From NCBI GenBank assembly GCA_019009955.1, contig CM032230.1, positions 7,231,001 through 7,295,000 of the forward strand: DNA of 64,000 nucleotides, in the 5' to 3' direction. A program made the position numbers and the translations under genes. Positions within the stretch are counted from its first letter, which is position 1. Each line of letters starts with the position of its first letter. This document shows positions 10,739 to 23,053 of this stretch, one piece after another. The notes under the pieces were generated by a model. The model was not told the DNA's origin, searched no databases, and was given only the letters and a program-made list of their open reading frames with translations. The DNA is from Riptortus pedestris. Taxonomy: Eukaryota; Arthropoda; Insecta; Hemiptera; Alydidae.

Positions 10739-11432
10739 TCTATCTTTATATATATATAATTCTAGCGTACGTGTGTATGTCACTGAACTCCTCCTAGACG
10801 GATGGACCGATTTGATTGAATTTCTAAATACGCCTTCGGGTGACGCCCCGGATGGTTTAGCGCCGCAGATCGGCCAGGCAGATGGAGCAGGTCTCCGGTC
10901 GAAGGGCGAAGGGCGAGGTAATTGGAAATGTAATGAAATGTTAATATGTTTGTCTAATGTATGTCCTTAGAGTTTAAGTGTGTCATCTAAATAAAGATGT
11001 TTTCAGCTGCGAGAGGTTTTTACTTTCAGACAATGTTATTTATTGTCCAAATTTATTATAATTTGATTTGAATGTGGCAATTATTTTTTATTCTTTATTT
11101 ATATTTATGTATTTTCATTATTGTTGTTGAGGGATTTGAATTATTTAAATTATTGGTCTACAACTGTTTGTTTTTAAGGTCGTGTAGTGCGCATTCTGCC
11201 AGAGAATCATAGAACTAAAACCTCTTCCTTTCCTTCTCTCATTTTTCCTTTACTTTTTGCGTCTATGTTTTCGCTATATTTTATTTACTATTTGATTTTA
11301 GGCAAACGTGCACATAACAAATGTAGTTTTTTGCGTTATTACAAGAAGATTTTTTTTAAACATAATATTATTAAATTTAATATCCTAATCGCTTGATATA
11401 TCATGCAGGACAACGTCTGCCGGGTCCGCTAG
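10739..11432 (+). mobile_element. RC-3 Helitron, non-autonomous
   Basis: It begins with TC (TCTATCTTTATATA) and ends CGGGTCCGCTAG followed by T, the CTRR-T terminus of Helitrons. GGAC and GTCC a few bases upstream can pair. It is 694 bp with no Rep/helicase coding. The 5' end is less certain than the 3' end because the base before TC is C rather than A. Confidence 0.7.
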
Positions 11433-11575
11433 TATATATATATATATACATAGTTTTGAACGGACCACATCTACGTCACCTCCTAGGTAGGATCGATAGA
11501 CATTTGAAGAAAAAATTCGAAAATTGCTCATGAGTAGGACTGCAATAGCTGATTTCCCGTAAGGGAAATCAGATA
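11433..11575 (+). mobile_element. RC-1 hairpin end after RC-3 insertion
   Basis: (AT)n, then GTTTTGAACGGACC, GATCGATAGACATTTGAAG and AATAGCTGATTTCCCGTAAG leading to GGGAAATCAG. The palindrome has one change (CCCGTAAGGG) and the CTGCTAA end is degraded. Confidence 0.75.
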
Positions 11576-12080
11576 AAATAACCTAATAAAAAGAATCTGT
11601 AAAAGACTCATAAATGAGATGTCATGTTACTAAATCTCATCGGCTACTAGGAACGTGCTACTGGAATTCGAGTAAACCATCCAACAAGGGAATCACCCTC
11701 CTCGCTCGGAATTGCGGAAAGGTTAAAGAGATGCTGGCATAACTGCCATGATGGAGATGCAATATGGATATGGAGATGGAGTGAGAGGCATACCACCCGA
11801 GTGATTGACATACCGTGGCATACCACCCATCGATAATGGGGCCTACTTAGCCCTCACTATATACCACTCAATATGCCTGCACTCAAACCTTTACAGCAAT
11901 CCCCTCCTCAAATCCATCAATATCTTCTCAATACACCTTACCTCTTCAATACGTAAATGCATCAAACGAATTAGGTATTAGAAACTTTACTGCCGCTTTC
12001 ATTCGTGCAAACATTGAGGGCGAATGGGGTTGCTGCTCATCATGCCAATTTATCATAAGTAGGAAGTTGATGAAAATGGG
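11576..12080. other. unassigned sequence
   Basis: No gene is recognised. A short direct repeat GGCATACCACCC occurs near 11,788 and 11,818. Confidence 0.4.
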
Positions 12081-12082
12081 GT

Positions 12083-12085
<3 letters not shown>

Positions 12086-12140
<55 letters not shown>
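12086..12140. repeat. (AT)n microsatellite
   Basis: A pure AT dinucleotide run of roughly 50 bp lies just outside the following RC-1 copy. The Tyr-Ile ORFs across it are artefacts. Confidence 0.95.
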
Positions 12141-12142
<2 letters not shown>

Positions 12143-12180
12143 GCATAATTTTTTCAACCAGGTTATTATCATATATCACT

Positions 12181-13081
12181 CAAGGGAAATCAGCTATTGC
12201 AGTCCGACTCATGACGCAATTTTCGAAATTTTTCTTCAAATGTCCATCGATCTTGTCTAGGAGATGACGATAGTGAGGTCAAATTTGTATTGTCATGAGG
12301 TTTAAAATTGTATTGTCCTTTTGCCGCTCTGGTGGTCGCAATTTTTATTTGATCGTTACCGAACTTTAGTCTATTTAGTCGTTTTATGTAAAAAGAAAGA
12401 TCAAGTTCGTTAATGGCTGAAATCGGGCCAGGGGGAGGGGGGGGGGTTGGAGGTGGAGAATTTTGAAAATTCGAAATATCTCCGGTTACCATAAGTCGGA
12501 TCGAAAAAGTGTAAAGAATGAATCTTATTGCAAATTAAATGCACTTTAAATATTGTTATATACAATTATTCCTTATCTTGAATATTAACCCAGATATTGG
12601 CGTTTTCCAGTTTTCAACCTTTAGTAATCCCCTACTTCTACTCTAGTTACATAAACAATACTCAATACAATATGGCATATGATGAACCAAATTATTCGAA
12701 GCTTAAATACCAGATATTGTTAAGGAGAGAACTTTTTATACGAGATACATGCAAATAATGTTCTTTTGACTTTTTTTTTAGGGCCCCTGTCATAAATTCT
12801 TGGACTACTAAAATTTGATTGATTGAGACTAAAATTATTCCGATTAATTATAAATTAGAGTACCAGATAATAAAGTGATAGATAGTTTCAATAAAACTAA
12901 TGTTATATTCTGTTATGTTTCAGTTATTAGTTTTCTTTCCGGAGAGCGGGAGGGGAAAGATTTCTTATTACCGTTTCTATTTATCCAGGGTGGTGTTGTG
13001 TTATCAGTATGTAGGTTTATCTATTATTAAACTTCATGAGAGAAGCCTGCTTACTTTACGCAGCCTCTGCGTGACGGACTT
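12181..13081 (-). mobile_element. RC-1 element, long variant
   Basis: It opens in the hairpin (AAGGGAAATCAGCTATTG) without the CTAA tip and closes with GCAGCCTCTGCGTGACGGAC. The internal microsatellite has been replaced by a short TGTATTGTCATGAGG stretch. Its start tip forms the left border of compound-unit copy 2. Confidence 0.8.
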
Positions 13082-13580
13082 TTTAAGTCTTACCTGTGAT
13101 CAGCATCTTCGCCATCCAGCACCTCAAGAAAAGGATCTTAATTAATCCCATGATAATTTCTGAAAAAAAAAAATTATTGTCTTCGTTCAAATTAATAAAG
13201 TTTATTTTCTTCTTCAATACATTATCGCGGTATTTAAATATTAGAAAGACGATTAATTTCAGATCAGCTAGTGCCTGGTTTCAACAGTTTGAACTGTAGT
13301 TAGCAATATTGACACATGGAGTTAGTATTGTGGCTGTATTGTAGGCACTATTGTAGTGAGTTATGGCTTCCTATCCTAGTTAGCCAGTCCTATATTAACA
13401 ATAGCTATTCCATGTCCCATATTGTATATATGGTTCCTCATATATTGAAAATACCCCACCCTATTGTTATTAACCTCTAAACCTAATGATTAATTATATT
13501 TGAAGATAATTCATTGTGCTTACCACACAATGGCATCAACATTATAATGTTGTAAATATACAACTCAGTATGATATTTAA
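13082..13580. repeat. spacer of a duplicated compound unit, copy 2
   Basis: Partner of 4851-5357 with a few percent divergence judged by eye. The right end differs: here the full start tip of the next RC-1 (TTCGTCACGCAGGGGCTGCG) is kept, whereas copy 1 begins inside that element. Confidence 0.8.
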
Positions 13581-13975
13581 ATGTTCGTCACGCAGGGGCT
13601 GCGTAAACTAAGGAGATTTCCCACGTGGAGTTTTGCAACAGAGAAATTTCACGAGAGCCGAACAGATACGGAAACGGCCGAACTAGTTTTTGTCCGAAAT
13701 TAGCCGATGTCATCTCTTCCATTATCCGCGCAGACATAATAAAAATGCAAATATCTCAGTTAATATTCATGATAAAGAATACATGTACGTAACAATGTTT
13801 ATTGTAAATTTAATGTGCAATAAGATTAATTCTATACAATTTTTTGGTCTGATGTATAGTAACGGAGATATTTCGAATTTTCGAAAATCCTCCCCTCTAA
13901 CCCCTCCCCCCTCCCATTCGTCCGATTTCAGCCATTAACGAACTTCGTCTTTATTTTTACATAAAACGTTTGAAT
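13581..13975 (+). mobile_element. RC-1 element, short variant, 3'-truncated
   Basis: It starts TTCGTCACGCAGGGGCTGCG and holds the short-variant module (GAGAGCCGAACAG, CGGCCGAACTAG). It stops after TTTACATAAAACGTTTGAAT, before the (AT)n and hairpin. Confidence 0.8.
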
Positions 13976-14064
13976 ATTGAACAAAATTAGATATGAAATT
14001 TAATGCTTTGTTTTGTGTGATTAATGTTTGTTCTACTTTTTTTTTGTCATTAGTACAGGAAATG

Positions 14065-14660
14065 TAGTTTTTCTGTAATCGTTGAATAATGGTAACATTA
14101 CTAAACTGAAATGAGTGAAGAAAGTGAAACATTTTGCAATAGAGTGAAGAAAGGGAATTGCCTTCTTAATTAGTAATAAGTATAAATTAAAAAATAATTT
14201 GAAGTTGGAAATTAAATGCTTTTAAATGTTTCTTAACATTGTAAGAATTTATTTTAACAAAATAAATTGAAATGTGAATGAATTATTGGTGGAAATAATC
14301 AATATATTTTAAAATTTAAATATTTAATAATTTCCTTCCTTGTTTATAACCTGTACTTGTTTATAACTGCACTACTTCACAATCATCACTAGTTGTTTTA
14401 TAACTATGCTTATAACCTTTCACATCCATGCTTATAACCTACCAACAACATACAATTATCTTCACAACATCCTAATTTTGTTCATATTCTGGTTAGATCT
14501 GATCATGCATTACACGATTACAGAAAAAATTTAATATTACACTCGTGACAAAAGTAGAATTTACAACTCTCGTGAAATTACCAAACTCGCTTCGCTCGTG
14601 CGGGTAAACGTTTCACTCGAGTTGTAAAATGATCTACTTTCGTCACTTGTATAATAAATA
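14065..14660. repeat. interspersed repeat with foldback end, copy 1
   Basis: It matches 38,030-38,632 over its length (TTTTTCTGTAATCGTTGAAT, then several CTTATAACC units). The right end is an imperfect hairpin of about 120 bp whose arms begin ACTCGTGACAAAAGTAGA and end TCTACTTTCGTCACTTGT, around a CTCGCTTCGCTCG loop. An RC-1 element is inserted immediately after it. It is probably a non-autonomous DNA element, class unknown. Confidence 0.7.
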
Positions 14661-15243
14661 AAGTCCGTCACGCAGGGGCTGCGTAAACTAAGCAGATTTC
14701 CCACGTGAAGTTATACAATAGAGAAATCTTCATAGGAAAGCCGAACGGTTACGGCAAAGGGCCGAACTAGCTTTTCGCGGGAAATTCAAAAATTTCAAAT
14801 TTCATAAAAATGCAACTATCTCGGTTAATATTCAAGATAGGGAATAAATGTATATAACAATATCTATAGTAAATATAATTTGCAATAAGATTGATTCTGT
14901 ACAATTTTTTGATCCGACGTATAGTAACGGAGATATTTCGATTTTTCCGAAAATCCTCCCCTCTAACCCCCCCCCTCCCACTGGTCCGATTTCAGCCGTT
15001 AACGAACTTGATTTTTCTTTTTACATAAAACGACTAAATATCGAGTTTGGTAACGATCAAACAAAAATTGCGACCGCTAGAGCGGTAACAGACAAATATA
15101 TATATATATATATACAGTTTTGAACTGACCTCATTTTCGTCATCTCCTGGGTAGGATCGATGGACATTTGAAGAAAAATTTCGAAAATCGCAGGTTGTAC
15201 TCATAACCTCAATAGCTGATTTCCCTTAAGGAAAATCTGCTAA
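14661..15243 (+). mobile_element. RC-1 element, short variant, complete
   Basis: Start AAGTCCGTCACGCAGGGGCT, short module, (AT)n at about 15,097-15,113, then CTGATTTCCCTTAAGGAAAA and TCTGCTAA. The related sequence at 38,629 preserves the unoccupied site (AATAAATAACTAT), which fixes both ends to within 2 bp. The target duplication is at most 2 bp. Confidence 0.85.
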
Positions 15244-15416
15244 TAACTATTCTAAGACTACTAAAACATGTTTTTTTTTTTTTATCTCACATTTTTTATG
15301 CTGTGTTCATCAAACCCCCATGAGGTTATTAAATGGGGATCGATTCATATTTTTTAGTATATAAATCGTAGGTTGGAAGTCAGTTTTGTGTGTGTGCGTG
15401 GGTGTGTTGCGTGTGC

Positions 15417-15818
<402 letters not shown>

Positions 15819-15820
<2 letters not shown>

Positions 15821-16188
15821 ACTATTTTCCCAGAAGGATGAGAGAAGAATTTTTATTTTAAGCTTTTAATCCTTCCATAATTGAATTTGGCCCCCCTCAC
15901 CCTCCATCACAAGAGAGGTTTTAGAATTTAGGCCCATAATCATCCCCTCACGAAATAATAACATGAAGTATGGAATTAAAAGTTGTGGGAAATTAGTTAA
16001 TTTATTTTTAAGTCATTTCTTCATATTTTTTATTGTTTTTATAAATAAAAGTGTGATCACGCGCCTACGAAATATTAAAGAGTAGATTTCCCAACCATGG
16101 AAGTTAATAATTGACAGAACTTTTTCGAGACAAAACTATCTTTCCTATTTATTTTTAACTTAATGAGATTTCCAGAAAGGTGAATCTG

Positions 16189-16238
<50 letters not shown>

Positions 16239-16709
16239 AATGTGTAATTATTTTGGTTGGCATCAGAGACCGTGGAGATTTATAGCGACCTACGCTTAAG
16301 GCGAGGAATACGTGGCCAAAGTTGTACCTAGACATTGATCAGCTCTGCGTACAATCCCCGTTAACCAAGGAGGATCTGAGATGTCTCAAGTAGACTGACC
16401 GTATTGTATAAATGCTTAACTCACTCAGGTCTGCCTGTGGAGGGGATCTAAGATATTCATACTCGTTAGTCATCCCGGCTGTTATGCTCGTTGCACACCC
16501 GCTAATCCACAAGCACCGCGATTCTAGCGACCTCTTCAGCTAACTGGGTATTTGTAGGTTTACCCAGGCCTTAACACCTTTGCTTATGTTTGCATATAAA
16601 TGCCTCCATACATTCATGTATAATCCCAAGACTTCGGCACGGTGGCGACTCTCAGACATTGGTGTGATTTGAAGTTACATATATTCCCTAAATTCTACAT
16701 AACTTATAA
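15819..16709. other. unassigned sequence with an (AT)n tract
   Basis: A TA run lies at about 16,195-16,232. The stretch 16,250-16,640 has balanced base composition but no ORF worth calling. I recognise nothing else. Confidence 0.4.
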
Positions 16710-17426
16710 AAGTCCGTCACGCAGGGGCTGCGTAAACTAAGCAGATTTCCCACGTGAAGTTTTACAATAGAGACTCAATCTGCCTCAATATTAATCAGCT
16801 GTTGTAGTAGTAAGTAAACTCTAACCTTTTCACGAGAGGGGTACGAATAATTTACAAAACGGCGCCAGAGCTCACGGCGGAAAAGTCCGAACATAAGCCA
16901 CTGTCTGCCGAGCAAGTGCAGTATTACAATTGCAAATATCTCAGTTAATATTTCAAGATAGAGATAAATGTTATAACAATATTTATAGTAAATTTAATTT
17001 GCAATAAGATTGGTTCTATAATATTTTTCCCCGATCCGGAGTATAGTAACGGAGAAATTTTGAATTTTCAAAAATCCCCCCTCCCTAAAACCCCCCCTCC
17101 TACTGGTCCGATTTCAGCCTTAACGAACTTGATTTCTTTTTACCGTTAAAAACGCTTAAATATGAGTTTGGTAAACGATTTAAAAACAAAAATTGCGACC
17201 GCTAGAGCGTTAACAGACAAATATATATTATATATATATAGTATATATAATATATATTTATATATATATATATTTATATACTATATATTTATATCATTAT
17301 AATTTTGAACGGACCTCATTTTCGTCATCTCCTGGGTAGGATCGATGGACATTTGAAGAAATTTTTCGAAACTCGCGTCATGAGTACGACCTCAATAGCT
17401 GATTTCCCTTAAGGGAAATCTGCTAA
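16710..17426 (+). mobile_element. RC-1 element, unusual first module
   Basis: The tips are complete: AAGTCCGTCACGCAGGGGCT at the start and GATTTCCCTTAAGGGAAATC then TGCTAA at the end. Bases about 16,770-16,915 (CTCTAACCTTTTCACGAGAG, CGGCGCCAGAGCTCACGG) match neither the short nor the long module. The body at 16,920-17,230 carries many small indels. Confidence 0.8.
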
Positions 17427-17467
17427 AACTCCTCTAATTACGCCCCTCCTACCTAACTTGTAGATTA

Positions 17468-17615
17468 AGGGGAATCAGCTATTGAGGTTGTACTCAATAC
17501 ACGATTTTCGAAACTTTTCTTCAAATGTCCATCAATCCTACTTCGGAGATGGCGAAAATGCGGCCCGGTCAAATGTATATACATATTAGTCTGTTAATGT
17601 TCTAGCGGTCTCAAT
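17468..17615 (-). mobile_element. RC-1 hairpin-end fragment
   Basis: It runs from GGGGAATCAGCTATTGAGGT to GTTCTAGCGGTCTC, i.e. hairpin end to just past the microsatellite. The next RC-1 copy is inserted directly after it. Confidence 0.75.
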
Positions 17616-17759
17616 TTTAATAGATTTCCCTTATGGGAAATCTGCTATTGAGGTTGTACTCATGACGGAATTTTCAAAATTTTCTTCAAAGGTCCATCGA
17701 TCCTAACCTAGTAGATGACGAAAATGAGGTTCCGTTCAAAACTGTATACATCTATAATA

Positions 17760-17802
<43 letters not shown>

Positions 17803-18516
17803 GTCTGTACCCGCTAGCGCGTCGCAATTTGTTTGTATCCGCATTACGAAACTCGAATTAAACGTTTATGTAAAAAAGACAGATCAAGTTAGTTAATGGC
17901 TGAAATCGGACCAGGTGAGGGGGGGGGTTTAAAGGGGGATTTTCGGAAAATTCCAATATCTCCGTTATTTGCATCGGATCGAAAATTGTATATAAACAAT
18001 CTTATTGAAAATTAAATTTTACTATAATTTTGTTATAATACGTTTATTCGCTATCTTGAAATATTTACCGAGATATTGCATTTTTCACTTTTCAGCAAAC
18101 TTCTACTCAAGTTTACGTAAACAATACTCTGCTACATAATAAATCACATTATTGGAAGTTTAAATACCAAAAATTGTATTCAAGAGACCTTTATTATACG
18201 AGATACATGCAAATATGCCCTGGTGACCCCCCCCTCAGTACTAGAAATAGTAAATAGTTCTCAATAAAATAGTGTGTTATATTCTGATATATTTCAGTAA
18301 TTGTTTTTCTTTCCAGTGTGAGCCGGGCCGACATGTTTGTTTACATTGCTAACCTAACGCTTTCTGTCGACAGGTTATTGAAATTGGATGAAACATTTCT
18401 TATTTTCGTTTGTATTTATTCACGGTGGTGTTGTGTTAGTAGTATGTATTTTATCTATTACTAAACTTCCCGAGGGAAATCTGCTTAGTTTACGCAGCCC
18501 CTGCGTGACGGACTTT
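17616..18516 (-). mobile_element. RC-1 element, long variant, complete
   Basis: It opens ATAGATTTCCCTTATGGGAA and closes GCAGCCCCTGCGTGACGGAC. (AT)n lies at about 17,765-17,798. The section 17,805-18,060 has many missing or extra single bases relative to sister copies. Confidence 0.82.
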
Positions 18517-18534
18517 TTTATCTTATCCAAATTG

Positions 18535-19240
18535 GATATTTAAACGTTTTGTGTAAAAATAAAGATCGAGTTCGTTAATGGTGAAATTGAGCCGATGTTA
18601 CGGGGGGGGGGGGAGTTAGAGACTGGGAATTTCGAAAATTAAAAATATATCTATTTTACGTCTTTATTATCGAAAAGGTGTATAAACAAATCTTTTTGCA
18701 AATTGAACGTTCTATAAATGTTGTTATGTATGTTTTTCACTATCGTGCTTATTTAAGCATTTTTTTAGTTTTCGCCATCAGTATACCCCCACTCCTTCTC
18801 ATATCAAATTAACAATAAGCTGTTATATCCTGAAGCACATAATGTGAAGTTTAAATACCAAATGTTGTTCACATTAAACTTTTACTTTGTGCCATTAATG
18901 CATATACGTGATGAAGTCATCAATTACGATTTAGCTCCTTTACTTAAAAATGTTTACTTGGTCTATACCATACTCGATATTTAACAATGTACTTCAATAT
19001 AGAAGTTCATATTGGTTAATTGCTGAAATCGGACCAGGTAAGGGGGAATTTAGAGTTGGCGATTTTGAAAGCCATCATTATTATTGTTCGGATCGAGAAA
19101 TGATGTAGAACCAATCTTGTTAATAAGATATTGATGCTCTACTAATTTTGTTATATTAATTTTTTCGTAAATCAAGTATTAAGCTATTTATTCGTCCATT
19201 CTTTTGAGGCTTCAATAGCCTCTCCTCCCTTTTACCGATT
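18535..19240 (-). mobile_element. RC-1-related sequence, diverged subfamily
   Basis: It has the body landmarks TAAAGATCGAGTTCGTTAAT and GCTGAAATCGGACCAGG twice, with a distinct interior (ATTAATGCATATACGTGATG, AAATGTTTACTTGGTCTATA) shared with 42,050-42,500, 50,800-51,230 and 54,000-54,300. Tips are missing. Confidence 0.55.
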
Positions 19241-19251
19241 TTAGCAGATTT

Positions 19252-19822
19252 CCCTTAGTGGAAATCAGCTATTGAGGTTGTTCTCATGACACGAGTTTCG
19301 AAAAATTTCTTCAAATGTCCATCGATCCTACCCAGGACGAAAATGAGGTCCGTTCAAAATTTTATATATATATACATATTGTCTGTTAACGCTCTGTCGC
19401 AATTTTCGTTTGATCGTTACCAAACTCGATATATAAACATTTTATGCAAAAATAAAGTTCGTTAATGGCTGAAATCGGACCAGTGGGAGGGGGGTTTAGA
19501 GGGGAGGATTTTCGAAATATCTATGTTACTATACGTCTGATCAAACAATTATATAGAATCAATCTTATTGCAAATTAAATTTACTATAAATAATGTTATG
19601 GACATTTATTCAGTATCTTGAATATTAACCGAGATATTTGCATTTTTCTGTTTTCAGCTTCTGAGATGAGATCGACTAACTTCGGGTCTAGTCGTGAGTT
19701 TCCGTCAAGAGCTAGTTCGGGCCGTTCCCGTAACTGTTTGACTCTCTATTCTGAAATTTCTCTATTGTAAAACTTCACGTGGGAAATCTGCTTAGTTTAC
19801 GCAGCCCCTGCGTGACGGACTT
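19252..19822 (-). mobile_element. RC-1 element, short variant, complete
   Basis: TTAGCAGATTTCCCTTAGTG at the hairpin end, a short AT tract near 19,363, and GCAGCCCCTGCGTGACGGAC at the start tip. It abuts the next RC-1 copy with no intervening DNA. Confidence 0.85.
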
Positions 19823-20692
19823 TTAGCTGTTGAGGTCGTACTCATGGCGCGATTATGAAAAAGTTCTCCAAAGGTGCATCGAATTTACCTTGAAGATGAC
19901 GAAAATGAGGTTGGTTCGAAATTATGTATATTTTAACGCTCTAGCAGTCGCAATTTTCGTTTGATTGTTACCAAACGCGATATTTAATCGTTTTATGTAA
20001 AAGAAATATCAAAATCGTTAATGGCTGAAATCTGACCAGTAGGAGGGGAGATTTAGAGGGTGGATTTTCGGAATATCTTATATAATATACATCAGACCAA
20101 AAAATTGTATAGAACCAATCTTATTGAAAATCAAATGTATTATATGTGTTGTTATATACATTTATTCTCTATCTTGAATATTAACAGAGATATTTTCAAT
20201 TTTCACTCTTTAGAAAAACCCCACATCTACTCATGTTACATAAACAATGCTCTGTTATATAATACACCACATTATTCGAAGCTTAAATACCAAATATTGT
20301 TTTCAAGAGATCTTTATTATAAGAGATACTTGCAAATATGTTTTGGTGTCCTCTCCCCTTCGCCGTCTTAAGTTCTTGACTACAAAAAATTTATTGAGTG
20401 AGATAAAAAAATTTCAGATTCATTATAATTATAGTACTAGATATAGTAAATAGTTTTCAATTAAATGAGTATACTGTTTTCTTGTATATTTAAGTAAATG
20501 TTTTTCTTTCCGGTGAAATGTGGCAAACCTGTTTGTATACATTTCAGATGCTTCCATGTGTATCCGCTTTCCCATATATTTATTTACTTAATATTCACAG
20601 TGGTGTTGTGTTAACAGTATGTAGATTTATATATTGTTAAACTTCATCATGGAAATCTGCTTAGTTTACGCAATCCCTGGTTGACGGATTAA
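19823..20692 (-). mobile_element. RC-1 element, long variant, hairpin lost
   Basis: It begins at AGCTGTTGAGGTCGTACTCA, so the palindrome is gone, and ends with a decayed tip (GCAATCCCTGGTTGACGGAT). Head-to-tail with the preceding copy. Confidence 0.78.
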
Positions 20693-20780
20693 TTTTGTAT
20701 AGAAGTAGAGAATATGTGAGATCACAAGTATGTTATGCCAGCACGAGAAAAATCTGTTTTGTTTAAGCATCCTCAGACTT

Positions 20781-21683
20781 TTAGCAGTTTTCCCTTAAGA
20801 GAAATCAGCTATTGAGGTCGTACTCATTTTCGAAAAATTTCTTCAAATGTCCATCGATCCTACCCATGAGATGACGAAAATGCGGTCCGTTCAAAATTAT
20901 ATATGTATATATTTATATATATTTGTATATATATATATCAATATATTTGTCTGTAAAAAGTCTCTACCCCCCCCCCTCCTCCCACTAGTCCTGAAAACGG
21001 ACTAGTGGGAGGGGGGGGGGGTAAGAGGGTAGGAAACGGGACTAACTAAAATATTTTCTAAAATTCGAAATATCTATACTATACGTTGGATCAAAAAATT
21101 GTATAGAACCAATCTTATTGCAAATTAGATATACTATAAATATTCTTCTATACATTTATTTTTATCTTGAATATTACCCGAGATATTTGCATTTTTTAGT
21201 TTTCAGCCTTCAGCAAACCCCCACTTCTACTCATGTTATATAATTATTACTCTGTGTTGTAATAAACCACATTATTCGAAGAGCTTAAATACCATAAATT
21301 GTTTTCAAGGGTCCTTTATTATACGAGATAAATGCAAATATGTTATTATGCCCCCCCCCTCTTTTTAAATTCTAGGTCTACTAAAATTTGATTGATTTAG
21401 ATCAAAATTATTCTGGTCCGTTATAAATTACAGTACTAGATATAGTAAATAGTTTTAAATAAAATTAATATATTGTATTTTGATATATTCCGTAATTGTT
21501 TTTCATTCCTGTTAGAAGTTGGCACACCTGTTTGTTTACGTTTCGTCTGGAGGTTTCTTATTATTATTTGTATTTATTCACTTGATGTTGAAGGTGCTAT
21601 TGTGTTACCTGTATGTAAATTTTATTTGTTAAACGTCACGAGGGAAATCTGCTTAGTTTACGCAGCCCCTGCGTGACGGACTT
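20781..21683 (-). mobile_element. RC-1 element, long variant, complete
   Basis: TTAGCAGTTTTCCCTTAAGA at the hairpin end and GCAGCCCCTGCGTGACGGAC at the tip. It contains a C-run/G-run inverted pair at about 20,965-21,020 (CCCCCCCCCTCCTCCCACTA against ACTAGTGGGAGG). Confidence 0.82.
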
Positions 21684-22473
21684 TTTCCATTCAGATTAAC
21701 TTAAAAATATCTGCTTATTAAACCGCTCCTTCCTTAGATTTATTATCCTTCTCAAATGGGTTTGTTCCTACAGTAGAGTTAGCGTAGAGACGAAGAGATC
21801 ACCATTATCTGTTTAGTTTACGCAGCCCTGGGTGACTTACCTTATTTACTTTGATGAGTTTGTAAGGAGCCGTGGCCCACACTAGCTAGCTGTTTACTGT
21901 ATTATATAGAAGCTGTGAAGGAGCCTGCTGTATACAAATACCTCGTGAAAGAGTCCTTCAGTTCCTTCATTGTTCCTTCACTTCTTAAGTATCTCTCACT
22001 CGCTGCCTTTTTGTCCTCCTTCTCCTGTATGCCGGCAACCCTCTCCCTCAGACTGGGAACAATTCAAACCCTCTAAAGTTATTTTCTCTGCGACCCCTTT
22101 TAGAGCTTAACTCCTGCCGTTTTGTACAATACTTGTTTGATGTTCATTGAACTCTCTCCGTCGTTCCGCTGAACCCGTGGCTTCTATTAAATTTAAAACG
22201 CCGTACAACGATTATCCAAAGTAATTGAGACTTCTCACATTCTAAAGAGTTTCAGGGTTTCCTTAGGGCAATACTTTTCAAGTCGTCAGTATAAAGTTCT
22301 GTATTCTAATCCTTCCTCTAGCTTGGTAATTAATTTTTTTTAATTTAAAAAAAAATCCGGAATCTAAGAGCTGGTGGAAGCTGAGGAGAATCCACCCGCA
22401 GGAATTTTACTAGCGTCGTCATCGGGCCATTCTAATTTTTATTTCTCTCTTTAGTAAATAAAACTAAAAAAAA
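21684..22473. other. unassigned sequence with a short RC-1 tip
   Basis: A small degraded tip (TAGTTTACGCAGCCCTGGGTGA) lies at about 21,814-21,835. The rest has no recognisable gene or repeat. Confidence 0.45.
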
Positions 22474-23053
22474 AAGTCACGCAGGGGCTGCGTCAACTAA
22501 GCAGATTTACCACGTGTGTCACGTTTTTTTTCATTTATTTCAAAATGTAGGAGTTCAATGAGAATAATTTTTGTGTATTTAGGCTTCAAATAATGTGCTT
22601 CATAATATAACAGCATATTGCTAATATGACATGAGTAGAAGTGGCGGTATTCTGAAAACTAAAAACTGCAAATATATCGGTTAATAATGAAGACAGTGGA
22701 AAAACGTACATAAAAACATTTATAGAACATTACATTTGCAATAATATTGGTTCCATATAATTTTTTGATCCGACACATTATAAGAGAGATATTAAGAATT
22801 TTCGAAATTCCCCCTCTAACCCCCACCCCTTCGTCAGATTTCAACCATTATGGAACTTGATCTCTATTTTTACATGAACAGTTTAAATATCAAGTTTGAT
22901 AACGATCAACCAAAAATTGCGATCGCTAGTGCGTTAACAGACAAATATATATATATAATGGTCCTCATTTTCTTCATCTCCTGGGTTGGATCGATGGACA
23001 TTTGATGAAAATGTTTCGAAAATTGCAAGTTTTCCTTGCAGGATATCTGCTAA
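22474..23053 (+). mobile_element. RC-1 element, long-type, diverged
   Basis: It starts AAGTCACGCAGGGGCTGCGT and ends GGATATCTGCTAA. The palindrome has decayed to AAGTTTTCCTTGCAGGATAT. The middle keeps AATCCGACACATTATAAGAG-like body sequence. Confidence 0.75.
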
